64,000 nt of DNA from Mucilaginibacter sp. (lineage in GTDB: Bacteria > Bacteroidota > Bacteroidia > Sphingobacteriales > Sphingobacteriaceae): assembly GCF_028288205.1 (NCBI RefSeq), contig NZ_JAQBOD010000011.1:62001-126000 (forward strand), given 5' to 3'. Shown here piece after piece: positions 50,508 to 59,205 of the stretch (within the stretch, counting starts at the first letter, position 1; every line of letters begins with the position of its first letter). The translations under genes were made by a program, and so were the position numbers. Under the pieces are notes generated by a model, which saw only the letters and a list, made by a program, of their open reading frames with translations, did no database searches and was not told where the DNA came from.

Positions 50508-52202
50508 TTATTTCAGCGCCTCACCGATAGGCACCCCAATAGAACCATTTGGCGCCTGTATATGTAATAACGCCGCAATGGTTGGCGCAATATCCGTCAT
50601 GTGTGTACTGCGGGTAATTGCACCGTGCTGAACGCCCCAGCCCATAAATATTAGCGGTATGTGCGCGTCATATGGGTTCCAGGTGCCATGTGTGGTGCCG
50701 GTTGGGCCCTTATCATTTGTTCCGTGCCCGGTAAAATAAGCGGGTTTCAAAATGATTTGTATAACACCGCTGTGTTCGCGGTTATAGCCATTTATTATAC
50801 GCGTACGCAGTTCTTCGGGGATACTTGCTGTTTGTGCCTTTTGCATATCAACCGCAAAAGCAACAGAAGGCAGTTTCTGCAGGTAGGCTATACAATCATT
50901 TTTTAACGCGTTTTCATCCAACCTTAAATACTTAATGATTTTATAATTAAAGTTAACCTGGTAATTATTAAAGCTAAGCACCAGACCGTCAATTTTATAT
51001 TTTTCTAATAAAAAGCTATTAATATCTTTTAATGAGATTGCCTCATCCCACACACCGGCCGGAATATTTTTATCCTGCAAAAACGCAGGGTTATGGGCCG
51101 CGCCGTGATCGGCAGTTAAAAACACGGTGTATTTTCCTTTGCCAATTTTGGCATCAAGGAAGGTTAAAAAAGTACCCAGATCGCGGTCCAGGCGCAGATA
51201 ATTATCTTCAACTTCTATCGAGTTAATACCAAACTGATGACCGATGTAATCAGGGGTAGACAAGCTCAGCGCTAAAAAATCGGTTGCATCGCGGGTGCCT
51301 AACTGTTCAAAGTTTATAGCCGCAATAGCCATATCAAGTGTAAACGTGTTACCAAATGGCACATTACGTATCAGCCCTAAATTACCCTTATATAAATTTG
51401 ATGTTTTTACCGGCAGGGTTGGTGCATCAGTGCCTTTAAACGCTCCTTCATATTTGTTGTTATCTGCCGTACTTTGTAAATAGGTATCCATTGGGTACAA
51501 AGCGCTCCAGTCTAATTTTAGATAAGTCTCCGGTAGTTTCTGATCATTAAAATCTTTTACCCATTGCGGCAATTCTTTCATGTAATAAGTGCTGGTTATC
51601 CAGTTGCCGCTTTTATCATCAAACCAGTAGGCTGCGTTTGCTGTATGTCCCCCGGGTAAAATACCGCCACGGTCCTTTAAAGCTATGCCAATAACTTTCG
51701 AACGGAAATTTGTTGCCAGCCGTAGCTCGTCAGTAACCGTTGTGGTTAATAAATTTCGCGGCGACATCTGGCCTGCCTTTGATACGGCACCCACAGCCTG
51801 TACTGTGCTGTCATCTGTACAATACATTGATTTGCCGGTGGCTTGTATTATAAAATCATTACCCGCAATGCCGTGTATAGCCGGTACAGAACCGGTATAA
51901 ATAGCGGTATGCCCCGCGGCGGTTACCGTAGGTATGTAGTCTATATTAGTATTTTCACAGCTGAAACCTTCGTTTAACAAACGTTTGAAGCCGGTATTGC
52001 CATAACGCGAATAATAACGATACAGGTAATCCCAACGCATTTGGTCAACCACTATGCCTACTACCAATTTGGGGCGAGGCAAATCTGTTGAAGCAACAAC
52101 TGCGGTAGTTGCTGCCGAAGGGATTGTTTTCTTTTTTGTTTGTGCCGATGCTATAACTGCAATAGAACAGAAAAATATAATAAAGGAGTGTTTAATTTTC
52201 AT
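50508..52202 (-). CDS. PafA-type alkaline phosphatase, exported
   Basis: The 564-residue enzyme has a signal peptide (KHSFIIFFCSIAVIASAQ) and the phosphate-irrepressible alkaline phosphatase fold of PafA. The first metal site is in VVGIVVDQMRWDYLYRY, the nucleophile is the threonine in IPTVTAAGHTAIYTG, and further ligands are in LSTPDYIGHQFG and FLTADHGAAHNPAF plus a late GTNDKGPTGTTHG. It should hydrolyse phosphate monoesters in the periplasm. It is two bases before thiE, so a role in removing phosphate from thiamin phosphates is plausible; general phosphate scavenging is the alternative. Confidence 0.92.
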   Translation of the reverse strand: MKIKHSFIIFFCSIAVIASAQTKKKTIPSAATTAVVASTDLPRPKLVVGIVVDQMRWDYLYRYYSRYGNTGFKRLLNEGFSCENTNIDYIPTVTAAGHTAIYTGSVPAIHGIAGNDFIIQATGKSMYCTDDSTVQAVGAVSKAGQMSPRNLLTTTVTDELRLATNFRSKVIGIALKDRGGILPGGHTANAAYWFDDKSGNWITSTYYMKELPQWVKDFNDQKLPETYLKLDWSALYPMDTYLQSTADNNKYEGAFKGTDAPTLPVKTSNLYKGNLGLIRNVPFGNTFTLDMAIAAINFEQLGTRDATDFLALSLSTPDYIGHQFGINSIEVEDNYLRLDRDLGTFLTFLDAKIGKGKYTVFLTADHGAAHNPAFLQDKNIPAGVWDEAISLKDINSFLLEKYKIDGLVLSFNNYQVNFNYKIIKYLRLDENALKNDCIAYLQKLPSVAFAVDMQKAQTASIPEELRTRIINGYNREHSGVIQIILKPAYFTGHGTNDKGPTGTTHGTWNPYDAHIPLIFMGWGVQHGAITRSTHMTDIAPTIAALLHIQAPNGSIGVPIGEALK

Positions 52203-52281
52203 TGTACAAGGTTAAAACATCAAATATCAATAATACAATTAAAACTGTATATGAAGTTTATGTTAATTCAAAATTCGTTTA

Positions 52282-53379
52282 CTAAACCGCAAAAGTTAAT
52301 AATGAATGTTGGCTTGCAGTATGCAGGTCGCGCCATACCCGGTTAATTTCCATATCAGGCGATGCTGCTAACAAGCCGCAATAAGGGTAAAGTATATCAA
52401 CTGTTGCAAGGGCTTGCTTTGCTAATGCCCGGCTTGTTTGGCTTACAGCTAACAATTGCTCGTTGGTGTTTTGATCCTGGTTCCGGGAGTTATCTATTGC
52501 AGCAAAAAAAACAGTCCGTGCCAATTGCAGCTTATCCGTTTCAAGGGCAAATACCTTATCGAGTTCGTGATGGTTCTCGCCGGTAAGTTTGGGTTGCTTT
52601 CTTTTTTGTTCAAAAACAGCATGGCAAAGGTCAGTAAAATGTACGGCCATACCAGAAAGGTTTACTGCCAGCGTAGCCTCTGCCAATTGCAAAAACGGGT
52701 ATTGATATAATCTACCCCGAACCTCTGCATAATCTGCATTTATACGGAAACAACGGTTCGCGTTTACCTTTAAGTTTTTTATTTGAAATGAATGGCTACC
52801 CGTGGCAACCATACCTATATATTTCCAGGTCGGCAATAAAGCAACATCCTTTTTATCAACTATAAATGGCAGTATGCAAGGCTCATTTTCGTCGTCAAGC
52901 ATAACTTCTCCATTCTTTTTTATAATACAATTAGCGGTAAAGTGTGTAGCATGGTAAGCACCGCTTGCATATTTCCAGGTGCCGTTAATAATATACCCGG
53001 TATCTGTAATTTCGGCAGTTCCGTCTGCCGCCCCGCTTCCGGCCAGGCAAACATTATCTTCTTTAAAAATAAAATCCGCAATTTCCGGCGATATAAATCC
53101 GCCAAACCAACCCGCGCCGCTGCATAGCGTTACCACCCAGCCTAAACTTCCATCTGCCCAGCTAAGGGCTTCTTGCAGCCTTACCAGATCAGTCAATGCT
53201 ATTTGCTTCCCTGTGTAAACCTGCGGCACTAACAGTTTAAACCATTTTTGCTGGTAAACAATTTTTAATTGCGGGGCGCTTAACATGCCAAGCTCTTCGG
53301 CTTCGATGGCGGCATCCCTAATTATTGTTACATCCTGGTGATTTATATATTTTGAAGGGTGGGCTACTGAATGTTCCAT
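52282..53379 (-). CDS. Acyl-CoA-dehydrogenase-like flavoprotein
   Basis: The 365-residue product has the three-part acyl-CoA dehydrogenase fold: a helical start, SWADGSLGWVVTLCSGAGWFGGF, a middle barrel with GTWKYASGAYHATHF, and a helical C-terminal bundle. The catalytic glutamate region is not recognisable, and the sequence is closer to the group-D flavin monooxygenase-like members (HsaA/HpaB type) than to true fatty acid enzymes. Role is unknown. It lies between PnuT and the phosphatase and may be in the same transcript, 79 bases from the phosphatase start. Confidence 0.8.
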   Translation of the reverse strand: MEHSVAHPSKYINHQDVTIIRDAAIEAEELGMLSAPQLKIVYQQKWFKLLVPQVYTGKQIALTDLVRLQEALSWADGSLGWVVTLCSGAGWFGGFISPEIADFIFKEDNVCLAGSGAADGTAEITDTGYIINGTWKYASGAYHATHFTANCIIKKNGEVMLDDENEPCILPFIVDKKDVALLPTWKYIGMVATGSHSFQIKNLKVNANRCFRINADYAEVRGRLYQYPFLQLAEATLAVNLSGMAVHFTDLCHAVFEQKRKQPKLTGENHHELDKVFALETDKLQLARTVFFAAIDNSRNQDQNTNEQLLAVSQTSRALAKQALATVDILYPYCGLLAASPDMEINRVWRDLHTASQHSLLTFAV

Positions 53380-53706
53380 TTATTTAGTTTATTAGTATTA
53401 ATAACGTGTTTAGCGAGGACCGCCGTGAGTTATGCAAAATATTAACATTTAAACGGCAAGCTCCTTAACTATATTAAACATGCGCTTGTTGCTTAATTTT
53501 CAATCGCTAAACATGTTAATTCAATAGTTAGTTTATTTGTCAATTACTTAACGTATTTATTTTCAGCCAATTACAGCTTTTGGTGTGCCAAGGTGTACTT
53601 AGGTGTATCAAGGTGTTCGTGGTACAGTACAGTAACAATATTTAACGGGTATAGGTTTATTGCGCATTTGCTTACTTCACGGGAGAACTAATTTTCTATA
53701 TCGAAT
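53380..53706. other. Intergenic region with a 10-bp periodic repeat
   Basis: The 327 bases between the flavoprotein start and the PnuT stop hold the GGTGT array at 53581-53620 and otherwise AT-rich sequence without a gene or clear terminator. Confidence 0.45.
53581..53620. repeat. GGTGT array with exact 10-bp period
   Basis: Four units start at 53582, 53592, 53602 and 53612: GGTGTgccaa, GGTGTactta, GGTGTatcaa, GGTGTtcgtg. The conserved pentamers face the same side of the helix. Confidence 0.6.
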
Positions 53707-54339
53707 TTAATCACTAAACGCGTTATTAATAAGCTGTTCTTTTTTCCAAATGGAGCGCCAGTCAAAAAAACCAAAAATGGCTACAACAAATAAAAACAGG
53801 GTCAACGCCGAAAACAAAACGAGCTGCTTTTGCCATAGCAACGGTATAGCAAACAGGTTTGAAATATTTAATAATACCCAGTTCTCTAATTTACGCCTGG
53901 CCAGCAACCACATACCGGCCCATGCTGTTGATGATACCCACGCATCCCATACCGGAACGGTTGACGCTGTAAAGTTTTTAAGCAACAAAAATAGTATACC
54001 CCATCCCGCAAAAACAATAATCAGGGTAATTATCCACTCATTACGTGTTGTCCAGGAAATCTTTACCTGGGGATGATCGCTCTTTTTCACCCAATATATC
54101 CAGCCATAAATACTCATCACAACATAATAAACACTCAAGGCCGATTCTGCATATAGGCCCGCTATCATTAGTATATAAATACCTATTGCCGTGCCTGCTA
54201 TACCTGTTGGATAAAGCCAGATATTATTAATCTTTGCCAGTAATACTTCGGCAATGCCAAGTGATACAGCTCCCCACTCCCAAATTGTTGTTTGTTGTAT
54301 TTGTTCATTAAAAAGATGCGCCAGGGATTGAGCGGTCAT
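53707..54339 (-). CDS. pnuT: PnuC-family transporter, probable thiamin transporter PnuT
   Basis: The 210-residue inner-membrane protein has seven hydrophobic segments and PnuC-family motifs (EWGAVSLGIAEVLLAKINNIWLYP, YYVVMSIYGWIYW, and the conserved W in WDAWVSS). PnuC members carry nicotinamide riboside, but members under a TPP riboswitch with an outer-membrane receptor are the thiamin-specific PnuT of Bacteroidota. That is the setting here: it is 71 bases after the receptor gene. The hairpin at 54358-54399 lies between. Confidence 0.85.
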   Translation of the reverse strand: MTAQSLAHLFNEQIQQTTIWEWGAVSLGIAEVLLAKINNIWLYPTGIAGTAIGIYILMIAGLYAESALSVYYVVMSIYGWIYWVKKSDHPQVKISWTTRNEWIITLIIVFAGWGILFLLLKNFTASTVPVWDAWVSSTAWAGMWLLARRKLENWVLLNISNLFAIPLLWQKQLVLFSALTLFLFVVAIFGFFDWRSIWKKEQLINNAFSD

Positions 54340-54357
54340 AACTATTATAATATATAT

Positions 54358-54399
54358 ACTGTTTGAACAAAAAGACAGTTCCCTTATCGTTCAAACAGT
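54358..54399. terminator. 11-bp perfect hairpin between receptor and pnuT
   Basis: ACTGTTTGAAC (54358-54368) pairs with GTTCAAACAGT (54389-54399) over a 20-base loop. It lies just after the receptor stop and 18 bases before the pnuT start. It could be a partial terminator that keeps the transporter level below the receptor, or an RNA-processing site. Confidence 0.5.
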
Positions 54400-54410
54400 A
54401 TTTTTAAATT

Positions 54411-56804
54411 TTAAAACCGAATATTTACTGATGCCAAAAAGTTAACCGGCGCCTGAGGAAAGTAGTAATTGTAGTTAACCACTTTACCACCTTCAATATC
54501 CGGGTAGGTTGCACCGTCCGACTGGTATTTGGCGCTAAATACATTGTTTATCAATAACCCAATGCCAATATTTTTAATGCCCTTTACATTAAAGTTGTAA
54601 TTCAACCGCACATCGTTCACAAAATAGCGCGGAAGCGAGCGGCTCTGCGTTGAGGTGTTATCTAAATATTGCTGACTAACGTATTTGCTGATAAAAGCGA
54701 TCTCCGCGTTTTTTAAAGGCTGATAGCTGATAGTGCTTGAGCCGGTAAAGTTTGGCGAGTAAGCGATATCCGTTTTATTGTATTGCGTTGCATCTAAAGT
54801 ATTGGTATCATAATTCTGTAAAAACTGCTGGAAGTTTTTAACCTTGTTGGTACTCAATGTAGCGTTAGCATACCAACTTAATGGCGATGCTATTTTTACT
54901 TTGGCGTTGGCTTCTATACCTGCACGGTAGCTGTCTTTAATGTTGGTACGTATGGCCGCTCCCACGTCATCTAAAGCACCCGTTAGCACCAGCTGATTTT
55001 TATACAGCATATAAAAACCATTAATGCCCGCGCTAAAGTTTGATTGGATAGTACGATAACCTACTTCAATATCTTTTAAATTCTCTGCCTTCGGGCGGCT
55101 TGCCGGCGATGAATTTACAAAATCGCTGCGGTTGGGCTCATGGTTACCCACCGCTAACGAAGCATAGATATTATTATTCATATCCAAATTATAGGTAATG
55201 CCCACTTTCGGGTTAAAGAAATTAAGCCCTACCTGTTGCTGTACATTTTTTAAGTTTTGGTCATACCCTAAAAACGAATAATAAATGTGGCGGTATTGCA
55301 CATCACCATACAGCAATACGTTACCTATATGATATTCGGCCTTGCCAAAAATATTAAAGTCGGTTTTCTTGGCGTTGTTGCGCGAATATTCATAATCGGG
55401 CAAAATATTGGTGCTTTGCTGGGTCCACTCAATATTGTTATAATGCTGGCCCCTGTACTCGTTATAGGCCCCGCCTAATGTCAGGTCCAGTTTATTGTTT
55501 GGTTTATAGTTAAAGTTATAGGTTGCGCCATAAAAGTCGTTTTTTAACCATAGGCGACGCACCAGGTCAGTATTATTAATAGTTATACCGCCAACAACAA
55601 CCGGCGTAATACCGTAATCGGTTAAAGCCTGGTCATTTTTAAACTCCTCATAATAACCATAACCACGGGTATAGTGCAGCGCACCGCTAAATGATAATTT
55701 GGAATTGATCTGTTGATTATACAGCAGCTGGTAATAATTCTGATTATAATTATCGGTTTGATTATTATAATAAGTATCGCTTGAGTTTATATAACCCAGT
55801 TCGTTATATCGCCTGTTGCCATGCTTTACACTATCCTCGGGCACGCCATCCCAGGTCTGGTGGGTTTTTTCATATCCACTAAAAACATTCAGGCGCAACA
55901 CGCTGGTTTTACCATAATAAGCACCGCTTAAAAAGAACGATTTTAAGGTTGAGCCCGACCGTTCTATATAACCATCAGATGTCATATTTGATAACCGCCC
56001 GTCAAAACTATAATGCCCGCCTAATAAACCTGTACCTACGTTAACCGTGTTTTTTACTGTACCGTATGAGCCTGCCGAGCTGTTGATCTCGGCATAAGCC
56101 GTATCACGGCGGGTAGTGGTTTGTATGTTGATGCTGGCTCCAAAGGCTCCCGCGCCATTGGTTGAAGTACCTACGCCACGCTGCACCTGTACATTATCTA
56201 CAGATGAGGCCAGGTCGGGCAAGTCAACAAAATACACGCCCTGGTCTTCCGCGTCATTCAGGGGTATGCCGTTAAGGGTTACGTTAATGCGGGTAGCGTC
56301 TGATCCGCGTATGCGGATACTGGTATAACCCACCCCTGCACCGGCATTAGAAGTTACTACCGTTGATGGCGTTTGCTCCAGCAAATACTCAAACCCGCGG
56401 CCCGAATTGTTTTTATCAATGTCCTTTTTGCTCAAATTAGTAAAAGCGGTAGGTGAATTTGCCGAAGCGCGGGTAGCACTTACCGTAACTTCTTCTGTAA
56501 GGATAGAATTATGGCTTAAAGTAAAATTTGCCGTTGTATTGGCTGATACTATAATGCTTTTTTGTGCCGATTTGTAGCCCAGGTAGCTTACCGCAATAGT
56601 ATAGGTACCGCCTGCTAAATTTGCAATAGCGTAATTCCCGCCGGCACCGGACATTATGCTAATGGCTTGTTTTTGAATGGTGATAGTAGCTCCGGGCAAT
56701 GCTTCGCCGGTTTGCTGGTCAGTAATTTTCCCTGATACAGAGAATTGGGCCGATGCCAGGACAGGCAGCAGCAAGGCAAATAATGCCGTGAATAAATTTT
56801 TCAA
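54411..56804 (-). CDS. TonB-dependent receptor, probable thiamin uptake (OMR1-like)
   Basis: The 797-residue outer-membrane receptor has a signal peptide (KNLFTALFALLLPVLASA), a carboxypeptidase-regulatory-like domain (about 20-105, SVSGKITDQQTGEALPGATI), a plug domain (about 115-225, with SIRIRGSDATRINVTLNGIPLN in its middle) and a 22-strand-type barrel ending in NFLASVNIRF with the terminal aromatic. It takes up a large or scarce ligand with TonB energy. The TPP riboswitch upstream and PnuT downstream point to thiamin or its phosphates. No SusD-like partner follows, as in other OMR1 receptors. Confidence 0.9.
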   Translation of the reverse strand: MKNLFTALFALLLPVLASAQFSVSGKITDQQTGEALPGATITIQKQAISIMSGAGGNYAIANLAGGTYTIAVSYLGYKSAQKSIIVSANTTANFTLSHNSILTEEVTVSATRASANSPTAFTNLSKKDIDKNNSGRGFEYLLEQTPSTVVTSNAGAGVGYTSIRIRGSDATRINVTLNGIPLNDAEDQGVYFVDLPDLASSVDNVQVQRGVGTSTNGAGAFGASINIQTTTRRDTAYAEINSSAGSYGTVKNTVNVGTGLLGGHYSFDGRLSNMTSDGYIERSGSTLKSFFLSGAYYGKTSVLRLNVFSGYEKTHQTWDGVPEDSVKHGNRRYNELGYINSSDTYYNNQTDNYNQNYYQLLYNQQINSKLSFSGALHYTRGYGYYEEFKNDQALTDYGITPVVVGGITINNTDLVRRLWLKNDFYGATYNFNYKPNNKLDLTLGGAYNEYRGQHYNNIEWTQQSTNILPDYEYSRNNAKKTDFNIFGKAEYHIGNVLLYGDVQYRHIYYSFLGYDQNLKNVQQQVGLNFFNPKVGITYNLDMNNNIYASLAVGNHEPNRSDFVNSSPASRPKAENLKDIEVGYRTIQSNFSAGINGFYMLYKNQLVLTGALDDVGAAIRTNIKDSYRAGIEANAKVKIASPLSWYANATLSTNKVKNFQQFLQNYDTNTLDATQYNKTDIAYSPNFTGSSTISYQPLKNAEIAFISKYVSQQYLDNTSTQSRSLPRYFVNDVRLNYNFNVKGIKNIGIGLLINNVFSAKYQSDGATYPDIEGGKVVNYNYYFPQAPVNFLASVNIRF

Positions 56805-56871
56805 TGTGTGTTAAATAAAAATTGTTAAACCATCTGCACACCAGGGTTGAATATGCAGTACACTTAACTTG

Positions 56872-57086
56872 TTACCTCTCCCTACGCCGGCATTACCCGG
56901 ATCAGGTGCATGTGGGAAGTCATTAGGTCATTGGTCATTAGTCATTGGCCTGTATATTGGCTTTTAACTTTTAACTTTTGACTTTTAACTTAACACAATG
57001 GGTTTGATCTCAGCCTGTCTTTCAGTTTGGTAAAATATGCTGCAGCGATATTTATCTTTCCAAAGCAAGGCACCCCTTGAGAATTA
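56872..57086 (-). promoter_or_regulatory. TPP riboswitch (THI element) with repeat insertion
   Basis: Read on the minus strand, the conserved parts are CAAGGGGTGCC (near 57078-57068), GGCTGAGATCAAACCC (57015-57000) and CACCTGATCCGGGTAATGCC then GGCGTAGGGAG (56909-56878). P1 pairs TTCTC with GAGAG; P2 pairs GGGGT with ACCC; P3 closes on GCC/GGC with a long P3a insert of about 50 nt. Between ACCC and CACCTGAT there are about 90 nt, instead of the usual few, made of two heptamer arrays. When TPP is plentiful it should shut off the receptor/PnuT genes. Confidence 0.9.
56925..56994. repeat. Two tandem heptamer arrays inside the riboswitch
   Basis: GTCATTG/GTCATTA units repeat at about 56925-56948 and CTTTTAA/CTTTTGA units repeat four times at about 56961-56990. 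Together they fill the junction between P2 and P4 of the TPP aptamer. Confidence 0.65.
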
Positions 57087-57091
57087 TGGGG

Positions 57092-57099
57092 CAAAGGTA
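57092..57099 (-). promoter_or_regulatory. -7 box before the TPP riboswitch
   Basis: TACCTTTG on the minus strand matches TAnnTTTG and would start the transcript near 57086, at the first base of the aptamer. A matching -33 TTTG is not seen. Confidence 0.45.
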
Positions 57100-57145
57100 T
57101 AGTTTATTTTGGATTTTGCATGTTCGATTTTTGGATTAAGGCTGA

Positions 57146-57291
57146 TTTGGCTAAAGCCGGACGATTATAGCCCTTATCAGTTGGTTGAAACCAACGGCAA
57201 TGATTGCATAATTTTTGCCGTCTTGTTTAATTCATTACCGTCCAATTTATGGGACGGCAATGAATAACAGGCGAAAAAGGCTTTAGCCAAA
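57146..57291. repeat. GGCTAAAGCC-ended palindromic element, copy B
   Basis: Ends GGCTAAAGCC (57149-57158) and GGCTTTAGCC (57279-57288) are inverted repeats. Internal stems: GTTGGTT/AACCAAC (57180-57186 with 57189-57195) and CCGTCC/GGACGG (57238-57243 with 57252-57257). The arrangement equals copy A at 34318-34452, with diverged filler. It lies between the riboswitch promoter and aspS. Confidence 0.75.
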
Positions 57292-57330
57292 CAATCCGTT
57301 TTTAATATTTGATTTCAGATCTGTTAAAAC

Positions 57331-57360
57331 CTTTCTCCTTTTACCTTTCACCTTTCCCCT
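57331..57360. repeat. Tandem heptamer array before aspS
   Basis: Units CTTTCTC, CTTTTAC, CTTTCAC, CTTTCCC follow without gaps. It is the reverse-complement type of the 13555-13584 array and sits where the -33 region of the aspS promoter should be. Confidence 0.65.
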
Positions 57361-57368
57361 CAAAAATG

Positions 57369-57376
57369 TACTTTTG
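57369..57376 (+). promoter_or_regulatory. -7 box of aspS
   Basis: TACTTTTG fits TAnnTTTG; transcription would start near 57383, giving a leader of about 16 bases before the ATG at 57399. No TTTG is found 20 bases upstream; the heptamer array lies there instead. Confidence 0.45.
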
Positions 57377-57398
57377 CAAACTTTATAAACACGTTACT

Positions 57399-59144
57399 AT
57401 GTTAAGAACACATACTTGCGGCGAACTAAATATCAATAATTTAGGCCAGACAGTAACTTTATGCGGATGGGTACAAAAATCGCGCGACCTTGGCGGTACA
57501 ACGTTTATTGATGTGCGCGACCGTTACGGCTTAACCCAATTGGTGTTAAATATTGATACCGATGCCTCACTGCGCGAAACCAGCCGCACATTGGGCCGCG
57601 AATTTGTAATTAAAGTAAGCGGTACCGTAATTGAGCGTACCAACAAAAACACCAAAATACCTACAGGAGAAATTGAGATCGCCGTAGAATCCATCGAGGT
57701 GCTTAATTCGTCTAAGGTGCCTCCGTTTATGATAGAGGATGAAACTGATGGCGGCGAAGAGCTGAGGGCTAAATATCGTTATCTTGATCTGCGCCGTAAC
57801 CCTATACGCAACAATTTAGTGTTGCGTCATAAAATGGCGCAGGAAGTTCGCAAATATTTGGATATGCTTGATTTTATTGAGGTAGAAACCCCGGTACTGA
57901 TCAAATCAACGCCGGAAGGCGCGCGTGATTTTGTGGTACCAAGCCGCATGAATCCGGGCGAGTTTTATGCCCTGCCGCAATCGCCGCAAACTTTTAAACA
58001 GTTATTAATGGTTAGCGGTTTCGACCGTTATTTCCAGATCGTAAAATGTTTTAGGGATGAAGACCTGCGTGCCGATCGTCAGCCTGAATTTACACAGATA
58101 GATTGCGAGATGGCTTTCATTACCCAGGAAGATATCCTGAATATTTTTGAAGGATTAACCCGCCATTTATTTAAAGCCCTAAAAGGTATTGAGTTTAATG
58201 ATTTCCCGCGGATGCAATATGCCGATGCCATGCGTTTATATGGATCAGACAAACCGGATATCCGGTTTGGAATGCAGTTTGTTGAGCTTAATGATATAGT
58301 TAAAGGCAAGGGCCTGGGCATATTTGATAGTGCCGAATTAGTAGTTGGCATCAACGCCAAAGGTTGTGCCGACTATACCCGCAAGCAAATAGATGAACTA
58401 ACCGAATGGTTAAAACGCCCGCAAATTGGCGCAACCGGCATGATCTATTGCCGTTATAATACCGACGGGACCTTAAAATCATCAGTAGATAAATTTTATT
58501 CTGAAGACGATCTTACCAACTGGGCCGCCGCGTTTGAAGCAGAACCGGGCGATTTGATATTGGTATTAGCCGGCAATGCCGATAAGGCGCGCAAGCAATT
58601 AAATGAGCTTCGCCTGGAAATGGGTAACCGTTTGGGCCTGCGCGATAAAAACATTTATGCGCCTTTATGGGTGTTAGATTTTCCATTATTAGAGTTTGAT
58701 GAAGAATCCGGTCGTTACCATGCCATGCACCATCCGTTCACTTCACCAAAACCCGAGGATATTGCTTTGCTGGATACAAACCCCGGCGATGTGCGCGCCA
58801 ATGCTTATGACCTGGTTATTAACGGGACAGAAATTGGCGGCGGCTCTATACGTATTCACGACCGTGCATTACAGGCTCTGATGTTTAAGCATCTAGGCTT
58901 TACTGCCGAAGAGGCCCAAAAGCAATTTGGCTTTTTAATGGATGCTTTTGAATATGGCGCGCCTCCGCATGGTGGCATAGCTTTTGGGTTCGATCGCCTA
59001 TGCTCCATATTTGCCGGGCTGGATTCTATACGCGATGTTATAGCTTTCCCTAAAAATAATTCGGGTCGTGATGTGATGATAGACTCACCATCAACCATTG
59101 CGGATACACAGTTAAAAGAGTTGAAAATTAAAACAGCATTATAG
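57399..59144 (+). CDS. aspS: Aspartate--tRNA ligase
   Basis: The 581-residue class IIb synthetase charges tRNA-Asp. The N-terminal anticodon-binding OB domain ([20 protein letters not shown]), motif 2 [18 protein letters not shown], the bacterial-type insert (about 290-415) and motif 3 [10 protein letters not shown] are all present. Start is ATG 57399 ([11 protein letters not shown]); the 30 residues that an upstream ATG could add would begin inside repeats. Length is right for a bacterial AspRS. Confidence 0.97.
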   Translation: MLRTHTCGELNINNLGQTVTLCGWVQKSRDLGGTTFIDVRDRYGLTQLVLNIDTDASLRETSRTLGREFVIKVSGTVIERTNKNTKIPTGEIEIAVESIEVLNSSKVPPFMIEDETDGGEELRAKYRYLDLRRNPIRNNLVLRHKMAQEVRKYLDMLDFIEVETPVLIKSTPEGARDFVVPSRMNPGEFYALPQSPQTFKQLLMVSGFDRYFQIVKCFRDEDLRADRQPEFTQIDCEMAFITQEDILNIFEGLTRHLFKALKGIEFNDFPRMQYADAMRLYGSDKPDIRFGMQFVELNDIVKGKGLGIFDSAELVVGINAKGCADYTRKQIDELTEWLKRPQIGATGMIYCRYNTDGTLKSSVDKFYSEDDLTNWAAAFEAEPGDLILVLAGNADKARKQLNELRLEMGNRLGLRDKNIYAPLWVLDFPLLEFDEESGRYHAMHHPFTSPKPEDIALLDTNPGDVRANAYDLVINGTEIGGGSIRIHDRALQALMFKHLGFTAEEAQKQFGFLMDAFEYGAPPHGGIAFGFDRLCSIFAGLDSIRDVIAFPKNNSGRDVMIDSPSTIADTQLKELKIKTAL

Positions 59145-59205
59145 CCGATAATTTTTGATCACACATACTTTTTAAATACAAAAACAGTTATAACGTAAAA
59201 ATTGC

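Noticed and set aside
56805-56871. Classic rho-independent terminator as expression platform of the TPP riboswitch
   Set aside because: The only candidate stem (AACC..GGTT with CTG..CAG inside) is weak; control may be at translation or by an alternative pairing that I cannot resolve by eye.
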